Source of the DNA: Sporosarcina limicola
GTDB lineage: Bacteria > Bacillota > Bacilli > Bacillales_A > Planococcaceae
DNA: 56,760 bases
Direction of reading: 5' to 3'
NCBI RefSeq assembly: GCF_014873855.1
Contig: NZ_JADBEL010000025.1
Location: forward strand, 1-56,760
Part shown: piece after piece, positions 32,846-42,539 of the stretch
Position numbering within the stretch: the stretch's first letter is position 1
How the letters are laid out: each line of letters begins with the position of its first letter
The notes under the pieces: generated by a model
Databases searched by the model: none
What the model was told of the DNA's origin: nothing
Seen by the model: only the letters and a program-made list of their open reading frames with translations
Program-made: the position numbers and the translations under genes

Positions 32846-34327
32846 CTACTCCTTTAACACCGCATCTATATAGATGGATGGTTGTAGTAATACGTCTGTG
32901 GCATCCGACATATAAGGGATGAGCCATTCAGTACCGACGCCATATAGCACGGACAGGACGACTAACACGACGGAGGGAATCATCATACTGCGGTATGGAC
33001 GACGATCTGTCTTGGGTAGTTCGACTGGTTTCCCCCAGAATGCGTAGATGAAAATGCGCATGACGGATAATAAGACAACTAGGCTCGATGCAAGAATAAT
33101 GATGCTACCTACTACGTTTCCAGCCTCGAATGCACCTTTTACAATCAGCATTTTTCCAACGAAACCGCTAAGTGGCGGAATACCTGCAAGTCCGAATGCT
33201 GCGATTAAATACACCCAACCAAGTGGAGCATGGGTTTTCATTAATCCGCCCATTTTCCTCAAGTTAGAAGTGCCGGTCACATAGATGATAATCCCGATTA
33301 GCAAGAATAAAGCACCCTTGATAAGCATGTCATGCACCAAGTAGAAAATCGCGCCTGATAGTCCGGATTCATTCATTTGTGAAACACCGAACAGTATGAC
33401 CCCAATTGCAATGACAATATTATAAATGATAATCTGTTTCAAATCGAAGTAAGCAAGTGCACCGATACAGCCCGCAATGATAGTCAGGATCGATAATACG
33501 AGTAACAGTTCATGAGTGAACCCAATGTCATGAACGAAGAACAATGTGTACGTTCGGATGATTGCATAGACACCGACTTTCGTTAATAACGCTCCGAATA
33601 GTGCAAGCACGGGTATCGGAGGAGCTGCATAAGATCCGGGTAACCAGAAATAGAGCGGGAAAAGAGAACCTTTCACACCAAACACGATAAGAAAAAGGAC
33701 TGCAATTACCGTGATGATTCCAGGTTGTCCGATTTCTGCAATCTTCACTGAAATATCGGCCATATTCAACGTTCCGATAACGGAGTAAAGATATGCAACG
33801 GTAATGACGAATAAAGCAGATGAAATGACATTGACAAGTATGTACTTGATTGATTCGCGGAGCTGCCTTTTCTCGCCACCTAAAACGATTAAGAGATAAG
33901 ATGCGATGAGTAGCACTTCGAAGAATACGAACATATTGAAAATATCGCCAGTTGTAAATGCGCCATTGACACCCGTTATCATGAATAGAATTGCTGGGTA
34001 ATAAAAGAAGCGTTCACGCTCTTTACCGATGGAACTGAAGCTGTAAACGACGACAAATAGCGTGATGATAATTGTTGTTGTGACGAGTAACGCTGAAAAC
34101 ATATCCGAGACCATGGAAATACCGAAGGGTGCTGGCCAACTTCCGAGTGTAATTGCTTGAACGCCATCCGCTTTCACTTTAGAGATAAGGAACAACGATG
34201 AAGTCAGGGCGGCAAGTAGGCCGATAACTGTTAGCGAACGTTGTACTCGGATATTCTCTTTGAAAAAGAGGAGTACGATTGCGAAAAAGAAAGGCAAAAT
34301 GATCGGAAATAAAAGAAGATTAATCAT
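32846..34327 (-). CDS. mrpD: Mrp antiporter subunit D (NuoN-like)
   Basis: About 493 residues and 14 membrane helices, homologous to the proton-pumping subunits of complex I. The conserved Glu in the FFEVLLIASYLL helix and Lys in the FGVKGSLFPLYFWLP and ALLTKVGVYAI helices mark the antiporter core. Start ATG 34327 follows AGGGGA by 8 bp; an ATG at 34336 is also in frame. It overlaps the mrpC end. Confidence 0.92.
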   Translation of the reverse strand: MINLLLFPIILPFFFAIVLLFFKENIRVQRSLTVIGLLAALTSSLFLISKVKADGVQAITLGSWPAPFGISMVSDMFSALLVTTTIIITLFVVVYSFSSIGKERERFFYYPAILFMITGVNGAFTTGDIFNMFVFFEVLLIASYLLIVLGGEKRQLRESIKYILVNVISSALFVITVAYLYSVIGTLNMADISVKIAEIGQPGIITVIAVLFLIVFGVKGSLFPLYFWLPGSYAAPPIPVLALFGALLTKVGVYAIIRTYTLFFVHDIGFTHELLLVLSILTIIAGCIGALAYFDLKQIIIYNIVIAIGVILFGVSQMNESGLSGAIFYLVHDMLIKGALFLLIGIIIYVTGTSNLRKMGGLMKTHAPLGWVYLIAAFGLAGIPPLSGFVGKMLIVKGAFEAGNVVGSIIILASSLVVLLSVMRIFIYAFWGKPVELPKTDRRPYRSMMIPSVVLVVLSVLYGVGTEWLIPYMSDATDVLLQPSIYIDAVLKE

Positions 34328-34661
34328 GCTCGTCATCCCCTCTCATGAGATTCATATCGTCTGTCTTATGCTCAGCATAAGTCCGGTAAGCGAGGACGAG
34401 GATGAATGCTGTTACACCGAAACTAATAACAATTGCCGTCAAAATAAGCGCCTGAGGCAATGGGTCTGCATAATCAGTCACACCATCAGCAAGTACAGGT
34501 GGTGAAGTACCACCAAGACCGCCCATCGTCAGGATGAGTAGGTGGGCACCATGACTTAGCAGACCTGTTCCAAGAATAATTTTGAGAAGGCTTCTGGAAA
34601 GTATCAAATAGACTGCGGCCATGAAAAGAATACCAATGACAATCGCCATGAGAAGTTCCAT
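34320..34661 (-). CDS. mrpC: Mrp antiporter subunit C (NuoK-like)
   Basis: 113 residues, three helices, homologous to NuoK/MnhC, with the GLLSHGAHLLIL segment and DPLPQALILTAIVISFGVTAF. Ends in a charged tail (AEHKTDDMNLMRGDDEHD). GGGGGAG precedes its ATG. Confidence 0.92.
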   Translation of the reverse strand: MELLMAIVIGILFMAAVYLILSRSLLKIILGTGLLSHGAHLLILTMGGLGGTSPPVLADGVTDYADPLPQALILTAIVISFGVTAFILVLAYRTYAEHKTDDMNLMRGDDEHD

Positions 34662-35083
34662 TATGTATCTCCCCCAATCGTTTGAATCATTGTAATTGCC
34701 GCCCCAACAACCACAAGATATACACCTGCATCGAAAATCATTGCAGTATGTAAAGAAGTTTCTCCGAACAGTGGTAAATTGAAATGGCTAAATGCGTGAG
34801 TGAAGAAAGGAACATCGAAAAAAATCGAACCTGAAGCAGTCCCAAGAGCGAGTAGCAAACCGATACCCGTCATAATCGTGAAATTGAATGGTAGGGCTTT
34901 TTGAACCGTTTTTAAATCGAACGCAAGGAGCAGTAGGACAATGGCTCCCGTAGTAAGCAATCCTCCAACAAAACCTCCACCGGGCGAATAATGTCCCGCA
35001 AAGAAGATATGGATTGAAAAAAGGAAGATGATGAAAAATACGACTTTCGTTGTCGTCTGTAGAATTACATCATTTGTTTTCAT
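34661..35083 (-). CDS. mrpB: Mrp antiporter subunit B
   Basis: 140 residues, four helices, MnhB family with the SIHIFFAGHYSPGGGFVGGLL motif. AAAGGAGG precedes the ATG, which overlaps the mrpA end by 14 bp. Confidence 0.92.
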   Translation of the reverse strand: MKTNDVILQTTTKVVFFIIFLFSIHIFFAGHYSPGGGFVGGLLTTGAIVLLLLAFDLKTVQKALPFNFTIMTGIGLLLALGTASGSIFFDVPFFTHAFSHFNLPLFGETSLHTAMIFDAGVYLVVVGAAITMIQTIGGDT

Positions 35084-37478
35084 CCTTAGCCTCCTTTCTC
35101 GCCAACTGAAGACGAATCATAGCAAGTACACCGATTCCTGCTACCGCGAGAACAGCAATTTCAAATAATGTATCAAAGCCCCGGTAATCTACTAGAATTA
35201 CATTGACGATATTTCCGCCACCGGCCTCTGTTGCTACTGTATCCTTATAATATTGTGAAATAGATGGAATCATCTTTTGCGAATGTGCGGACAAAGCAAC
35301 CAATGTCACCGTTATGCCAACAGCGGCAGCAATAATCGCATTGCCAAGTCGATTGCGTTTTGTTTCACCATGCGTTTTGAGCGCCGGCAAACGTTGGAAT
35401 GCCAATAAGAACAAAGCCACCGAAACTGTTTCAATAACCAACTGCGTAAGGGCTAAATCCGGTGCTTTGAAAATGACGAAGAACAATGAGACAGAATAAC
35501 CAACAGCACCGAGCGCGATGATAGCTGCTAATCTTGTTTTCGCCAGAATAACCATTACAACAGCTGCAACAAGAATGATTGCAGTCATGATACCGTAAAC
35601 ACTCACAGCTGTGAAACTATCCATATCTACAATAAAAGCATTTTTGAGGAATAGTGTCGCAGTCGTAATGGATGCGATGAATGCAAACATATACATCAAA
35701 TACGTGCGAATTAAACCTGTCATATAGAAGCGAGAGAGGCGATTCATGCCATTTTCACTTAGCATCATCATCGAATCATACAATACATTCAACGACAAAT
35801 AGTGTGGCTGGATATCGTAAAGTTTTCGCCACTTTGTCATTGTTAAGTACAAAACGACACCGAGACCAACAAGTGCAATCGTCATCCATAATTCCGGTGA
35901 GGCGAAATCATGCCAGGCGGCAACATGTACATCTACTTCAGAAGGGTGACTATACAATCCAGGTTGGATAGCCATCACGGCTGGTTTTACGAGCCATTTC
36001 CCAACCAGGTTAGGGATGAAGAATATCCCAACCACTAATGTAGCAAGAATAACGGGTGCTACTAGCATTCCAACAGGCGCTTCATGTGGTTTTTTCGGAA
36101 GCTTGTCCACTTTGTTACGCCCAGTAAATGTCTTGAACACAAAATAGAAACTGTAGATAAATGTAAATACACTTGCAACCCATGCGATTACAGGGAACAA
36201 GATACCCCATGTAGCGAAGTTGAACAGTTCAAAGTTCCGAAGTGCCAACATCGATTGAAAGAACATTTCTTTACTGAGAAATCCGTTGAATGGTGGAAGT
36301 CCTGCCATTGACATCGAGCCGATAAATGCAACGGTAAAGCTGACAGGCATAATGCTCATCAAACCGCCTAGCTTTCGGATATCACGCGTCCCGGTTTCAT
36401 GGTCAATAATTCCTGCAATCATGAATAAACTACCTTTGAAAGTTGCATGGTTGATCAGATGGAAAATCGCAGCGAATGCGGCAAATTTAAAAATTGCATC
36501 ATCCGAATGATACGCGACGGCACTAGCGCCAAGTAGAGACATGATTAGTCCAAGCTGACTCACTGTGGAAAAGGCAAGTATCGCCTTCAAATCAGTCTGT
36601 TTCACCGCAAAGAGGGAGCCCCAGAACAAGGTTAGAAGTCCGATTCCCGTCACTAGCCAAATCCACACTTCAGAAACTGCAAATATAGGTGTGAACCGAG
36701 CGACAAGGTAAAGCCCTGCTTTCACCATCGTTGCGGAGTGAAGATAGGCACTAACTGGTGTAGGCGCTTCCATTGCATCTGGCAACCAGATATAGAAAGG
36801 GAATTGTGCAGACTTCGTAAATGCGCCAAGTAATACTAGAATAAGCGCAAGTGTAAAGAATTCATGTCCTATAAAGGATGAAGAATTCGCAATGAGTTCA
36901 CGAATAGAGAACGAATCTCCCATAATGCCGAGTAGAACAAATCCCCCGAGCATCATAAGTCCGCCGAAAACAGTAATCATCATAGACTTTAATGCGCCAA
37001 ATCGTGAACGGTCGCGTGTATTCCAGTAGCCAATGAGGAGAAATGAGGAGATAGATGTGAGTTCCCAGAATAGATAGAGGGAGATGACATTATCCGACTG
37101 CACAACGCCTAACATCGCACTCATGAAAATAAGTAAGTAAATGTAAAAATTATTTAGTTTTTCCCGATCTTTATCGAGATAAAAAATGGAATAGAGGACA
37201 ACAAGTGCACCTATACCGGTAATGAGCAATGTAAACAAGAGACTAAGTCCATCTATATAGGAGACGAACGAAATGCCGAGGGACGGAATCCATTGCAGTT
37301 CTGATACCTTATGCCCGCCGTCCATTGTTGTCGTGATAAATCCTGCATAATAGATGAATAAGGCGATGGGTACGAATAACACGAACCATCCTGTATGTAT
37401 GCCTTTCAGATACTTGAAAAGTAGCGGAATGAAAAGGGCAGCCACAATCGGTAGAAAAATCAATAGTACGAATCCCAA
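35070..37478 (-). CDS. mrpA: Mrp antiporter subunit A (NuoL-like plus MrpB-like domain)
   Basis: About 802 residues, the usual MrpA length, and around 20 helices. The N-terminal ~500 residues are NuoL-like with YLFWELTSISSFLLIGYWN, GAFTKSAQFPFYIWLPDAMEAPTPVSA and the Lys-bearing QTDLKAILAFSTVSQLGL. The C-terminal part holds the MrpA-specific domain with KAPDLALTQLVIETVSVALFLL and VNVILVDYRGFDTLFEI. The TTG start at 37478 has GGAAGGAGGA upstream; the open frame extends further without a ribosome site. Mrp exchanges cytosolic Na+ for protons and is essential for Na+ resistance and alkaline pH homeostasis in Bacillus. Confidence 0.94.
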   Translation of the reverse strand: MGFVLLIFLPIVAALFIPLLFKYLKGIHTGWFVLFVPIALFIYYAGFITTTMDGGHKVSELQWIPSLGISFVSYIDGLSLLFTLLITGIGALVVLYSIFYLDKDREKLNNFYIYLLIFMSAMLGVVQSDNVISLYLFWELTSISSFLLIGYWNTRDRSRFGALKSMMITVFGGLMMLGGFVLLGIMGDSFSIRELIANSSSFIGHEFFTLALILVLLGAFTKSAQFPFYIWLPDAMEAPTPVSAYLHSATMVKAGLYLVARFTPIFAVSEVWIWLVTGIGLLTLFWGSLFAVKQTDLKAILAFSTVSQLGLIMSLLGASAVAYHSDDAIFKFAAFAAIFHLINHATFKGSLFMIAGIIDHETGTRDIRKLGGLMSIMPVSFTVAFIGSMSMAGLPPFNGFLSKEMFFQSMLALRNFELFNFATWGILFPVIAWVASVFTFIYSFYFVFKTFTGRNKVDKLPKKPHEAPVGMLVAPVILATLVVGIFFIPNLVGKWLVKPAVMAIQPGLYSHPSEVDVHVAAWHDFASPELWMTIALVGLGVVLYLTMTKWRKLYDIQPHYLSLNVLYDSMMMLSENGMNRLSRFYMTGLIRTYLMYMFAFIASITTATLFLKNAFIVDMDSFTAVSVYGIMTAIILVAAVVMVILAKTRLAAIIALGAVGYSVSLFFVIFKAPDLALTQLVIETVSVALFLLAFQRLPALKTHGETKRNRLGNAIIAAAVGITVTLVALSAHSQKMIPSISQYYKDTVATEAGGGNIVNVILVDYRGFDTLFEIAVLAVAGIGVLAMIRLQLARKEAKDENK

Positions 37479-37640
37479 GAGAATCCTCCTTCCAAGTGAA
37501 TGTAACATTATTCTAAGTGTTGGTTAAAAGTATAACGTAATTAAGCCACTTTTGCATAGACTAGTTGTTGCCTTTGTTGCAAAGTCTAACTCCCTTCATA
37601 TACTATGGGAATAAGAAAAAAATACTTTTTGAGGTGTCGA

Positions 37641-38216
37641 ATGAAAAATCCTTATTTATTTGGTTATATTCCTTTTGTAACCATCTCCCTTTTTAGTTTG
37701 ACATTCGGAGTGTACACAGTAAGTGTATCCGTGGAGTTGTTCAAAGAAATTGGTTTGTATGCAGGCATGCGTGAGTTCTTAACGGATATACAGCTACGGA
37801 TTTTCCTGCTTGTTATCTATGCACTTCTTTTCTTTATGGTTTTTTCGGCTTTGAAACTGATTGCGGAGACGATTCACGAAACAGCGATGTTATTCTTTTC
37901 AAAAGACGTAGAGGGTAAATCGTATAGCCAGGCGCGAGGAGGAAATGTTATCTACTTTTTCGGTGCATTTGCCTCCGCAGTCGGCATCTACTCCATTAAA
38001 ATCCTGGTAACAATCTTCTTATTGACGACCTTTATTTACTTCGTCTATGTCGTTTATAAGTTAAGTAGATTCATGACTACCGAAAGTACGATTGGTCTCA
38101 TCGTATTTGAGATTATGGTTTGGAGTGTGCTTATTTCCATCATCGTCTATATATTATTAAAGCTTTATAATGGCGTAGTCGCGAGCTTGCCTTTCATGGA
38201 AAATAAAACAGACTAG
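37641..38216 (+). CDS. yufK: YufK family membrane protein (DUF5366)
   Basis: 191 residues with five to six hydrophobic segments (GYIPFVTISLFSLTFGVY, IFLLVIYALLFFMVFSAL, FFGAFASAVGIYSIKILVTIFLL). Start ATG 37641 has GAGGTG upstream. It is divergent from the mrp operon, the position of yufK in B. subtilis. The function is unknown; a hairpin at 38207-38242 lies between it and the convergent PBP gene. Confidence 0.8.
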   Translation: MKNPYLFGYIPFVTISLFSLTFGVYTVSVSVELFKEIGLYAGMREFLTDIQLRIFLLVIYALLFFMVFSALKLIAETIHETAMLFFSKDVEGKSYSQARGGNVIYFFGAFASAVGIYSIKILVTIFLLTTFIYFVYVVYKLSRFMTTESTIGLIVFEIMVWSVLISIIVYILLKLYNGVVASLPFMENKTD

Positions 38217-38232
38217 CCATCAATATGATTGA

Positions 38233-40086
38233 CTAGTCTGTTAGAAGTGTAGAGAATATTTTTAAATGGATTTTTTGATCACTCACCCATTGTATTGATT
38301 GTGGATGATCAGTACCAATCCAGACAGCGGTTGTATAGCGGTCGTTCAGTCCGGCGGTCCATATGTCTTTGTAATGGTCCGTCGTTCCTGTTTTTGCCCC
38401 CGTATAAGATGTTGTATATGAGATTCCGCGTCCGGTACCATTTACAACAACATCTTCCAGCAAACTTCGCATGATTGATACGGTAGCGGAGGACCAGACG
38501 TCAATCTTTTCATCCTGCCAATCGTAAAGTACATTGCCATTCCTGTCCTTTACTGAACGTATGGCGTGAACAGATTTATAGGTACCATCTATGAAACCGG
38601 AATAAGCCCCAGCGAGTTCAAGTGGAGTGACTCCCCTTGAAAATCCCCCCAGTGCGGCGGCATAGTTTCGATCTTTTTTTGAAATCGACTTAAATTTGAA
38701 AGGTTCTATAAATTCAAACGCTTCCTCGATTCCTATCATCCGCAACAGGCGGACGGCGGCTGTATTGTGGCTACGTCTAAACGCTTCTTCCACTGTAACA
38801 GTACCGTAGATGGAACCGCCGATATTTGTAGGACAATAGGAACCAATACAGATGTTTCCACTGTTGATGGGCGTGTTTTCCCTATAAGTCGTGCTTTCGA
38901 AGAGGGGTGCGTAGACAAGAATCGGCTTGATGGCTGAGCCGGGTTGCCTAACTGCTTGATAAGCCCGGTGGAAATCAGCTTTTCTATATCCTTTTCCACC
39001 GTATAGGCTGACGATTTCCCGGGTATCATTGTCGATAACGGCTGCTCCCGCTTGCAATCCTTCTGAATTTAAAAGTGAAGAGATCATTCGTTCGTCCCGC
39101 TGTTGTTTTATGGGCTCAAGTGCTGTTTCGATGATGGGCCCCTCAGCCAAGATTTCGGATGTCCGCTGCTTTATCCTCATTTTCAACACATTCTTTTCAG
39201 ATTCATCTCCCACATGAGCAATCTTTTCGTTTAAGCCTTCTGATTTTGCAATTAGTTGTTCAAGTTCAGAAAGGACATAGGTACTGTATGTGGGGTAGTT
39301 GTTTTCTTTCTTTTTAACTTTTAATTTAATCTCTATCTTCATTTGCAAATTGGCCTCTTTAGCTGTCAAGACTCCATTTCGTATAAGTATCGAAAGAAGG
39401 CGCTCCTGTCTCTTTTTTGTATAATCGAAATGTCTTAAGGGATCATATAAAGAGGGATTGTTCGGGATTGCTGCGAGGAAAGCTAGCTCCGCCACATCTA
39501 GTTCACCAATCGGCCTACTGAAGTAATACGTCGCGGCTGCCCCGATACCATATACTTGATTACCGAAATACATTTCATTCAAATACATTTCAAGAATTTC
39601 GTTTTTCGTCGACTGTTTTTCAAGCTCAGCCGCATAAAATAGTTCAGTCAATTTCCGTTCATAGGTTTTTTCGGGTGATAAAAACCGCATTCGTACGACT
39701 TGTTGTGTAATTGTGGATCCACCTTGTTTAACATCATCAGTTGCTGAGTTAACGGCGAATGCACGGACGATTGCTGCAAGATCATATCCCCGATGCTCAA
39801 AAAATCCAGTATCTTCACTCTCAAGAAAGAGTTGACGTGCAATAAGTGGAATAGAAGAGAGTGAAAGAGGTTCGCGCCACTCTACGTATTCTTCCGAAAA
39901 AACAAGGCCATTCCGATCTTTCATCGCTACAGGCAGGCTGACAGGCAGCGATGTAAGTTCGATGAAATCGCTCATTTGTTCTTTGAAAGAACCAGCACTG
40001 TTTAATTCGGTGGCGATTGCGTCTTGGACAATAAAAAGGATAGGAATTGTAAATAGGATAAAGACACAACCGATGACTTGTTTCAA
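38233..40086 (-). CDS. pbpD: Class A penicillin-binding protein (PbpD-like)
   Basis: About 617 residues: a short cytosolic start, a membrane anchor (VIGCVFILFTIPILFIVQD), and a glycosyltransferase-51 domain with the catalytic Glu in ESEDTGFFEHRGYD and GGSTITQQVVR. The transpeptidase domain has the SxxK serine in GSAIKP, SHN as the SxN motif, and KTGTT as the KTG motif. It polymerises and cross-links peptidoglycan outside the membrane. Length fits B. subtilis PbpD (PBP4), and yuxJ, yufK and mrp neighbours match. TTG at 40086 is 7 nt from GGAGG; GTG at 40089 is the alternative. Confidence 0.88.
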   Translation of the reverse strand: MKQVIGCVFILFTIPILFIVQDAIATELNSAGSFKEQMSDFIELTSLPVSLPVAMKDRNGLVFSEEYVEWREPLSLSSIPLIARQLFLESEDTGFFEHRGYDLAAIVRAFAVNSATDDVKQGGSTITQQVVRMRFLSPEKTYERKLTELFYAAELEKQSTKNEILEMYLNEMYFGNQVYGIGAAATYYFSRPIGELDVAELAFLAAIPNNPSLYDPLRHFDYTKKRQERLLSILIRNGVLTAKEANLQMKIEIKLKVKKKENNYPTYSTYVLSELEQLIAKSEGLNEKIAHVGDESEKNVLKMRIKQRTSEILAEGPIIETALEPIKQQRDERMISSLLNSEGLQAGAAVIDNDTREIVSLYGGKGYRKADFHRAYQAVRQPGSAIKPILVYAPLFESTTYRENTPINSGNICIGSYCPTNIGGSIYGTVTVEEAFRRSHNTAAVRLLRMIGIEEAFEFIEPFKFKSISKKDRNYAAALGGFSRGVTPLELAGAYSGFIDGTYKSVHAIRSVKDRNGNVLYDWQDEKIDVWSSATVSIMRSLLEDVVVNGTGRGISYTTSYTGAKTGTTDHYKDIWTAGLNDRYTTAVWIGTDHPQSIQWVSDQKIHLKIFSTLLTD

Positions 40087-40123
40087 CACCGAGCCTCCAT
40101 TCAAAAATAGGGTATGAAAAAAA

Positions 40124-40156
40124 TATAGCACACTTCCATATATGAAGTGTGCTATA
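40124..40156 (-). terminator. Terminator of yuxJ
   Basis: TATAGCACACTTC and GAAGTGTGCTATA form a perfect stem, followed on the minus strand by TTTTTTTC. Confidence 0.85.
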
Positions 40157-40160
40157 TTAT

Positions 40161-41393
40161 TTAATTTTGTGTATGTTGTTCTTCTGCCTCAAGAAAATCC
40201 TCGAAATTTTGAATGGGTTTACGTTTTGCATAATAGAGGAAACCGAAAGCGATAAGGAACAGTGTAGCTGTAGCGATGAAGACAGACGATATGCCGATAA
40301 ATCCACTGACAATTCCACCGAGCATCGGGCCGACAATATTCCCGAGAAAACGGAAGCTCGTATTATAGCCCATGACTTCTCCTTGAATGTTTATTGGCGC
40401 TTCACGTCTAACGAGGGCAGTGGTAATCGGGATCATGCCACCCACCGCGATTCCGAACAATAGTCGACAGACAATTAGTTGCCAAAGCTCTGTTACGAAC
40501 GCTTGTGGAATGATAAAGAGGAACGACAGAATAAGGAGAATAGACAACACTTTTTCATAGCCAATATCATCCCCCAATTTCCCCCAGCGACGAGCAAATA
40601 AAAGATTCCCAATACCAGCTACGCTAAACGTAATGCCGGCTAGAAATGCAACATCTTTCGCATTCGTTAGTTCGGCTACATATAAAGACAGGAGTGGCTG
40701 GACAGCGAAATTTCCAATTTGAATAAGTGTGGTAACAATCATGACGTTTAACATCAGACGGTGATGCAAGAGGCCACTTAAAATCGTTCTTCGCGAATAG
40801 TGGATAGCCCTCGCGTTTTTCACTCTCTTCTGTTCCTTAATACCAATTAGGACAATAATCGCGGCGAGTGTAACCGAAATGGAAGTGATGATGAATGTAT
40901 ATTGAAATCCGAATGCATCTGCCAATAACCCACCTAAAACAGGGCCGAATAATGTACCGGTCACACTACCCATCTGCAATGTGCCTAGCATTTTACCCGC
41001 TTCCTTTTTCGCTGTATTCGCGGAAACAAATGCAAGCGATGTGGGGATGAATCCTGTAACAATACCATTAACGAGACGTAAAAGGAAAAATGTTTCGACA
41101 GAATTAACGAAACCCATCAAAAGGACGGATATCGCAATACCAAATCCGTTAATGAGCAGAATGGGTTTAAATCCGTATTTATCAGCGACCCTTCCCCAAA
41201 TAGGTGACATGATGAAAGCGGTGACGAATGTAGCTCCGAAAATAAGACCAGACCATTTTTGGACATATGCATCGGAATGATCCCCGAACGTTCCGATATA
41301 AAGGGATAGGAAGGGCATAATCATTGTCATCGTTCCTGCTACAAGGAAGTTAGCAACCCAAATGATGATGAAATTCCGTTTTTGCACGTCCAT
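40161..41393 (-). CDS. yuxJ: MFS drug-type transporter YuxJ
   Basis: About 410 residues and 12 membrane helices. The MFS motif A is GRVADKYGFKPIL after helix 2, with a second-half counterpart WGKLGDDIGYEKVL. Motif C-like GSVTGTLFGPVLGGLLAD in helix 5 indicates a drug/H+ antiporter of the DHA1 group. Start ATG 41393 (MDVQKRN) has AGTAGG upstream; an in-frame ATG at 41429 is possible. Position next to pbpD matches B. subtilis yuxJ. Substrate unknown. Confidence 0.8.
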   Translation of the reverse strand: MDVQKRNFIIIWVANFLVAGTMTMIMPFLSLYIGTFGDHSDAYVQKWSGLIFGATFVTAFIMSPIWGRVADKYGFKPILLINGFGIAISVLLMGFVNSVETFFLLRLVNGIVTGFIPTSLAFVSANTAKKEAGKMLGTLQMGSVTGTLFGPVLGGLLADAFGFQYTFIITSISVTLAAIIVLIGIKEQKRVKNARAIHYSRRTILSGLLHHRLMLNVMIVTTLIQIGNFAVQPLLSLYVAELTNAKDVAFLAGITFSVAGIGNLLFARRWGKLGDDIGYEKVLSILLILSFLFIIPQAFVTELWQLIVCRLLFGIAVGGMIPITTALVRREAPINIQGEVMGYNTSFRFLGNIVGPMLGGIVSGFIGISSVFIATATLFLIAFGFLYYAKRKPIQNFEDFLEAEEQHTQN

Positions 41394-41519
41394 ATAAAAA
41401 CCTACTTTCTTATCGTGCGCTACATTCATTATAAAACAGTTCGAGACACGAAGGAAGTATCGTGCTTAATCTTCGAAATGGGTGACTTGATATGGTAAAC
41501 TAATTCGGGGTGAATGAAT

Positions 41520-42254
41520 ATGAGAAAAACCTTAATCTCTATTGTGACTCTCTTTTTAGTCGTTATACTCGCCGCTTGCGGAAAAGGAGTAACGGATAAT
41601 CAGGATCAGAAAAAAGGGGGAGCCACTGAAAATTCTTCAGTGGACAAAAATAGTGTGAATGGACAAGAGGAGGAAACAACAATGTATCCACAGTTATCGA
41701 AAGAAGTAGCAGCAAACGAGGCACTTGTCGTGATGAACACAACACTCGGCCCTATTAAAATCAAGCTATTCCCGGAACAAGCACCAAAAACGGTTGAAAA
41801 CTTTTTAACACATGCCGAAAATGGCTATTATGATGGCATCATCTTCCACCGTGTGATTGAAGATTTCATGATTCAAGGTGGCGATCCGACTGGAACAGGG
41901 ATGGGTGGAGAAAGCATTTACGGTAAAACGTTTGAAGATGAATTTTCGAAAGAATTGTTCAACTTACGCGGTGCGCTTTCTATGGCTAACGCGGGTCCTG
42001 GAACGAATGGTAGCCAATTCTTCATTGTACAAGCACCACAATCGACTGGTGGAATGAAAGCCTGGTTACCAAAAGAAATCAAAGAAGCTTATGGCGAAAT
42101 AGGCGGAACACCCCATCTGGATCAAGCACATACAGTATTCGGTCAGGTTATCGAGGGTATGGATACGGTCGATAAAATTGTGTCTGTAAAAGCAAAAGGA
42201 ACCAAACCAGTTGAAGATGTGAAAATCGAGTCAATCGAAATCCTGCAAAAATAA
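41520..42254 (+). CDS. Cyclophilin-type peptidyl-prolyl isomerase lipoprotein
   Basis: About 244 residues. A lipobox (VVILAACG) places the lipidated Cys near residue 20, followed by a Gln/Ser/Asn-rich linker. The cyclophilin domain has the catalytic [19 protein letters not shown] stretch, [16 protein letters not shown] and TVFGQVIEG. It would fold secreted proteins at the outer membrane face. Start 41520 lies 6 bp after GGGGTGA; ATG 41514 adjoins it. Confidence 0.9.
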   Translation: MRKTLISIVTLFLVVILAACGKGVTDNQDQKKGGATENSSVDKNSVNGQEEETTMYPQLSKEVAANEALVVMNTTLGPIKIKLFPEQAPKTVENFLTHAENGYYDGIIFHRVIEDFMIQGGDPTGTGMGGESIYGKTFEDEFSKELFNLRGALSMANAGPGTNGSQFFIVQAPQSTGGMKAWLPKEIKEAYGEIGGTPHLDQAHTVFGQVIEGMDTVDKIVSVKAKGTKPVEDVKIESIEILQK

Positions 42255-42296
42255 TTCCAGCCTTGTGAAATTAACGAAGTGAGGATGTGGTTGTAA

Positions 42297-42515
42297 ATGA
42301 ACGTAATTCTAATGCCGTTCCTTTACTTTCCTGAAGATAAAGCAGAATATATTCCGGCCGCGATATCATTTGTATTCTTCATGGTTTTACTTGTTCTCAC
42401 CTTTATGTGGATTAAACGTAATTCGAAGAAACAAGAAGAAGAGACAAGAGAATTGGAAGAACGTATTTTACATGAACGCCGCGTAGCAAAAGAAAAACAG
42501 CACCCTCAAAATTGA
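42297..42515 (+). CDS. Small membrane protein, unknown
   Basis: 72 residues with one clear membrane segment (IPAAISFVFFMVLLVLTFMWI) and a charged, coiled-coil-like C terminus (RNSKKQEEETRELEERILHERR). AAGTGAGGATG lies upstream, and a strong terminator directly follows. It is likely co-transcribed with the cyclophilin gene. I do not recognise the family. Confidence 0.6.
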   Translation: MNVILMPFLYFPEDKAEYIPAAISFVFFMVLLVLTFMWIKRNSKKQEEETRELEERILHERRVAKEKQHPQN

Positions 42516-42535
42516 GGGTGCTGTTTTTCTTTTTG
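42493..42535. terminator. Bidirectional terminator between the small membrane protein and patB
   Basis: AAAAACAGCACCCTCA and TGAGGGTGCTGTTTTT pair perfectly around 4 nt; both flanks are A/T runs. Confidence 0.95.
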
Positions 42536-42539
42536 TAAA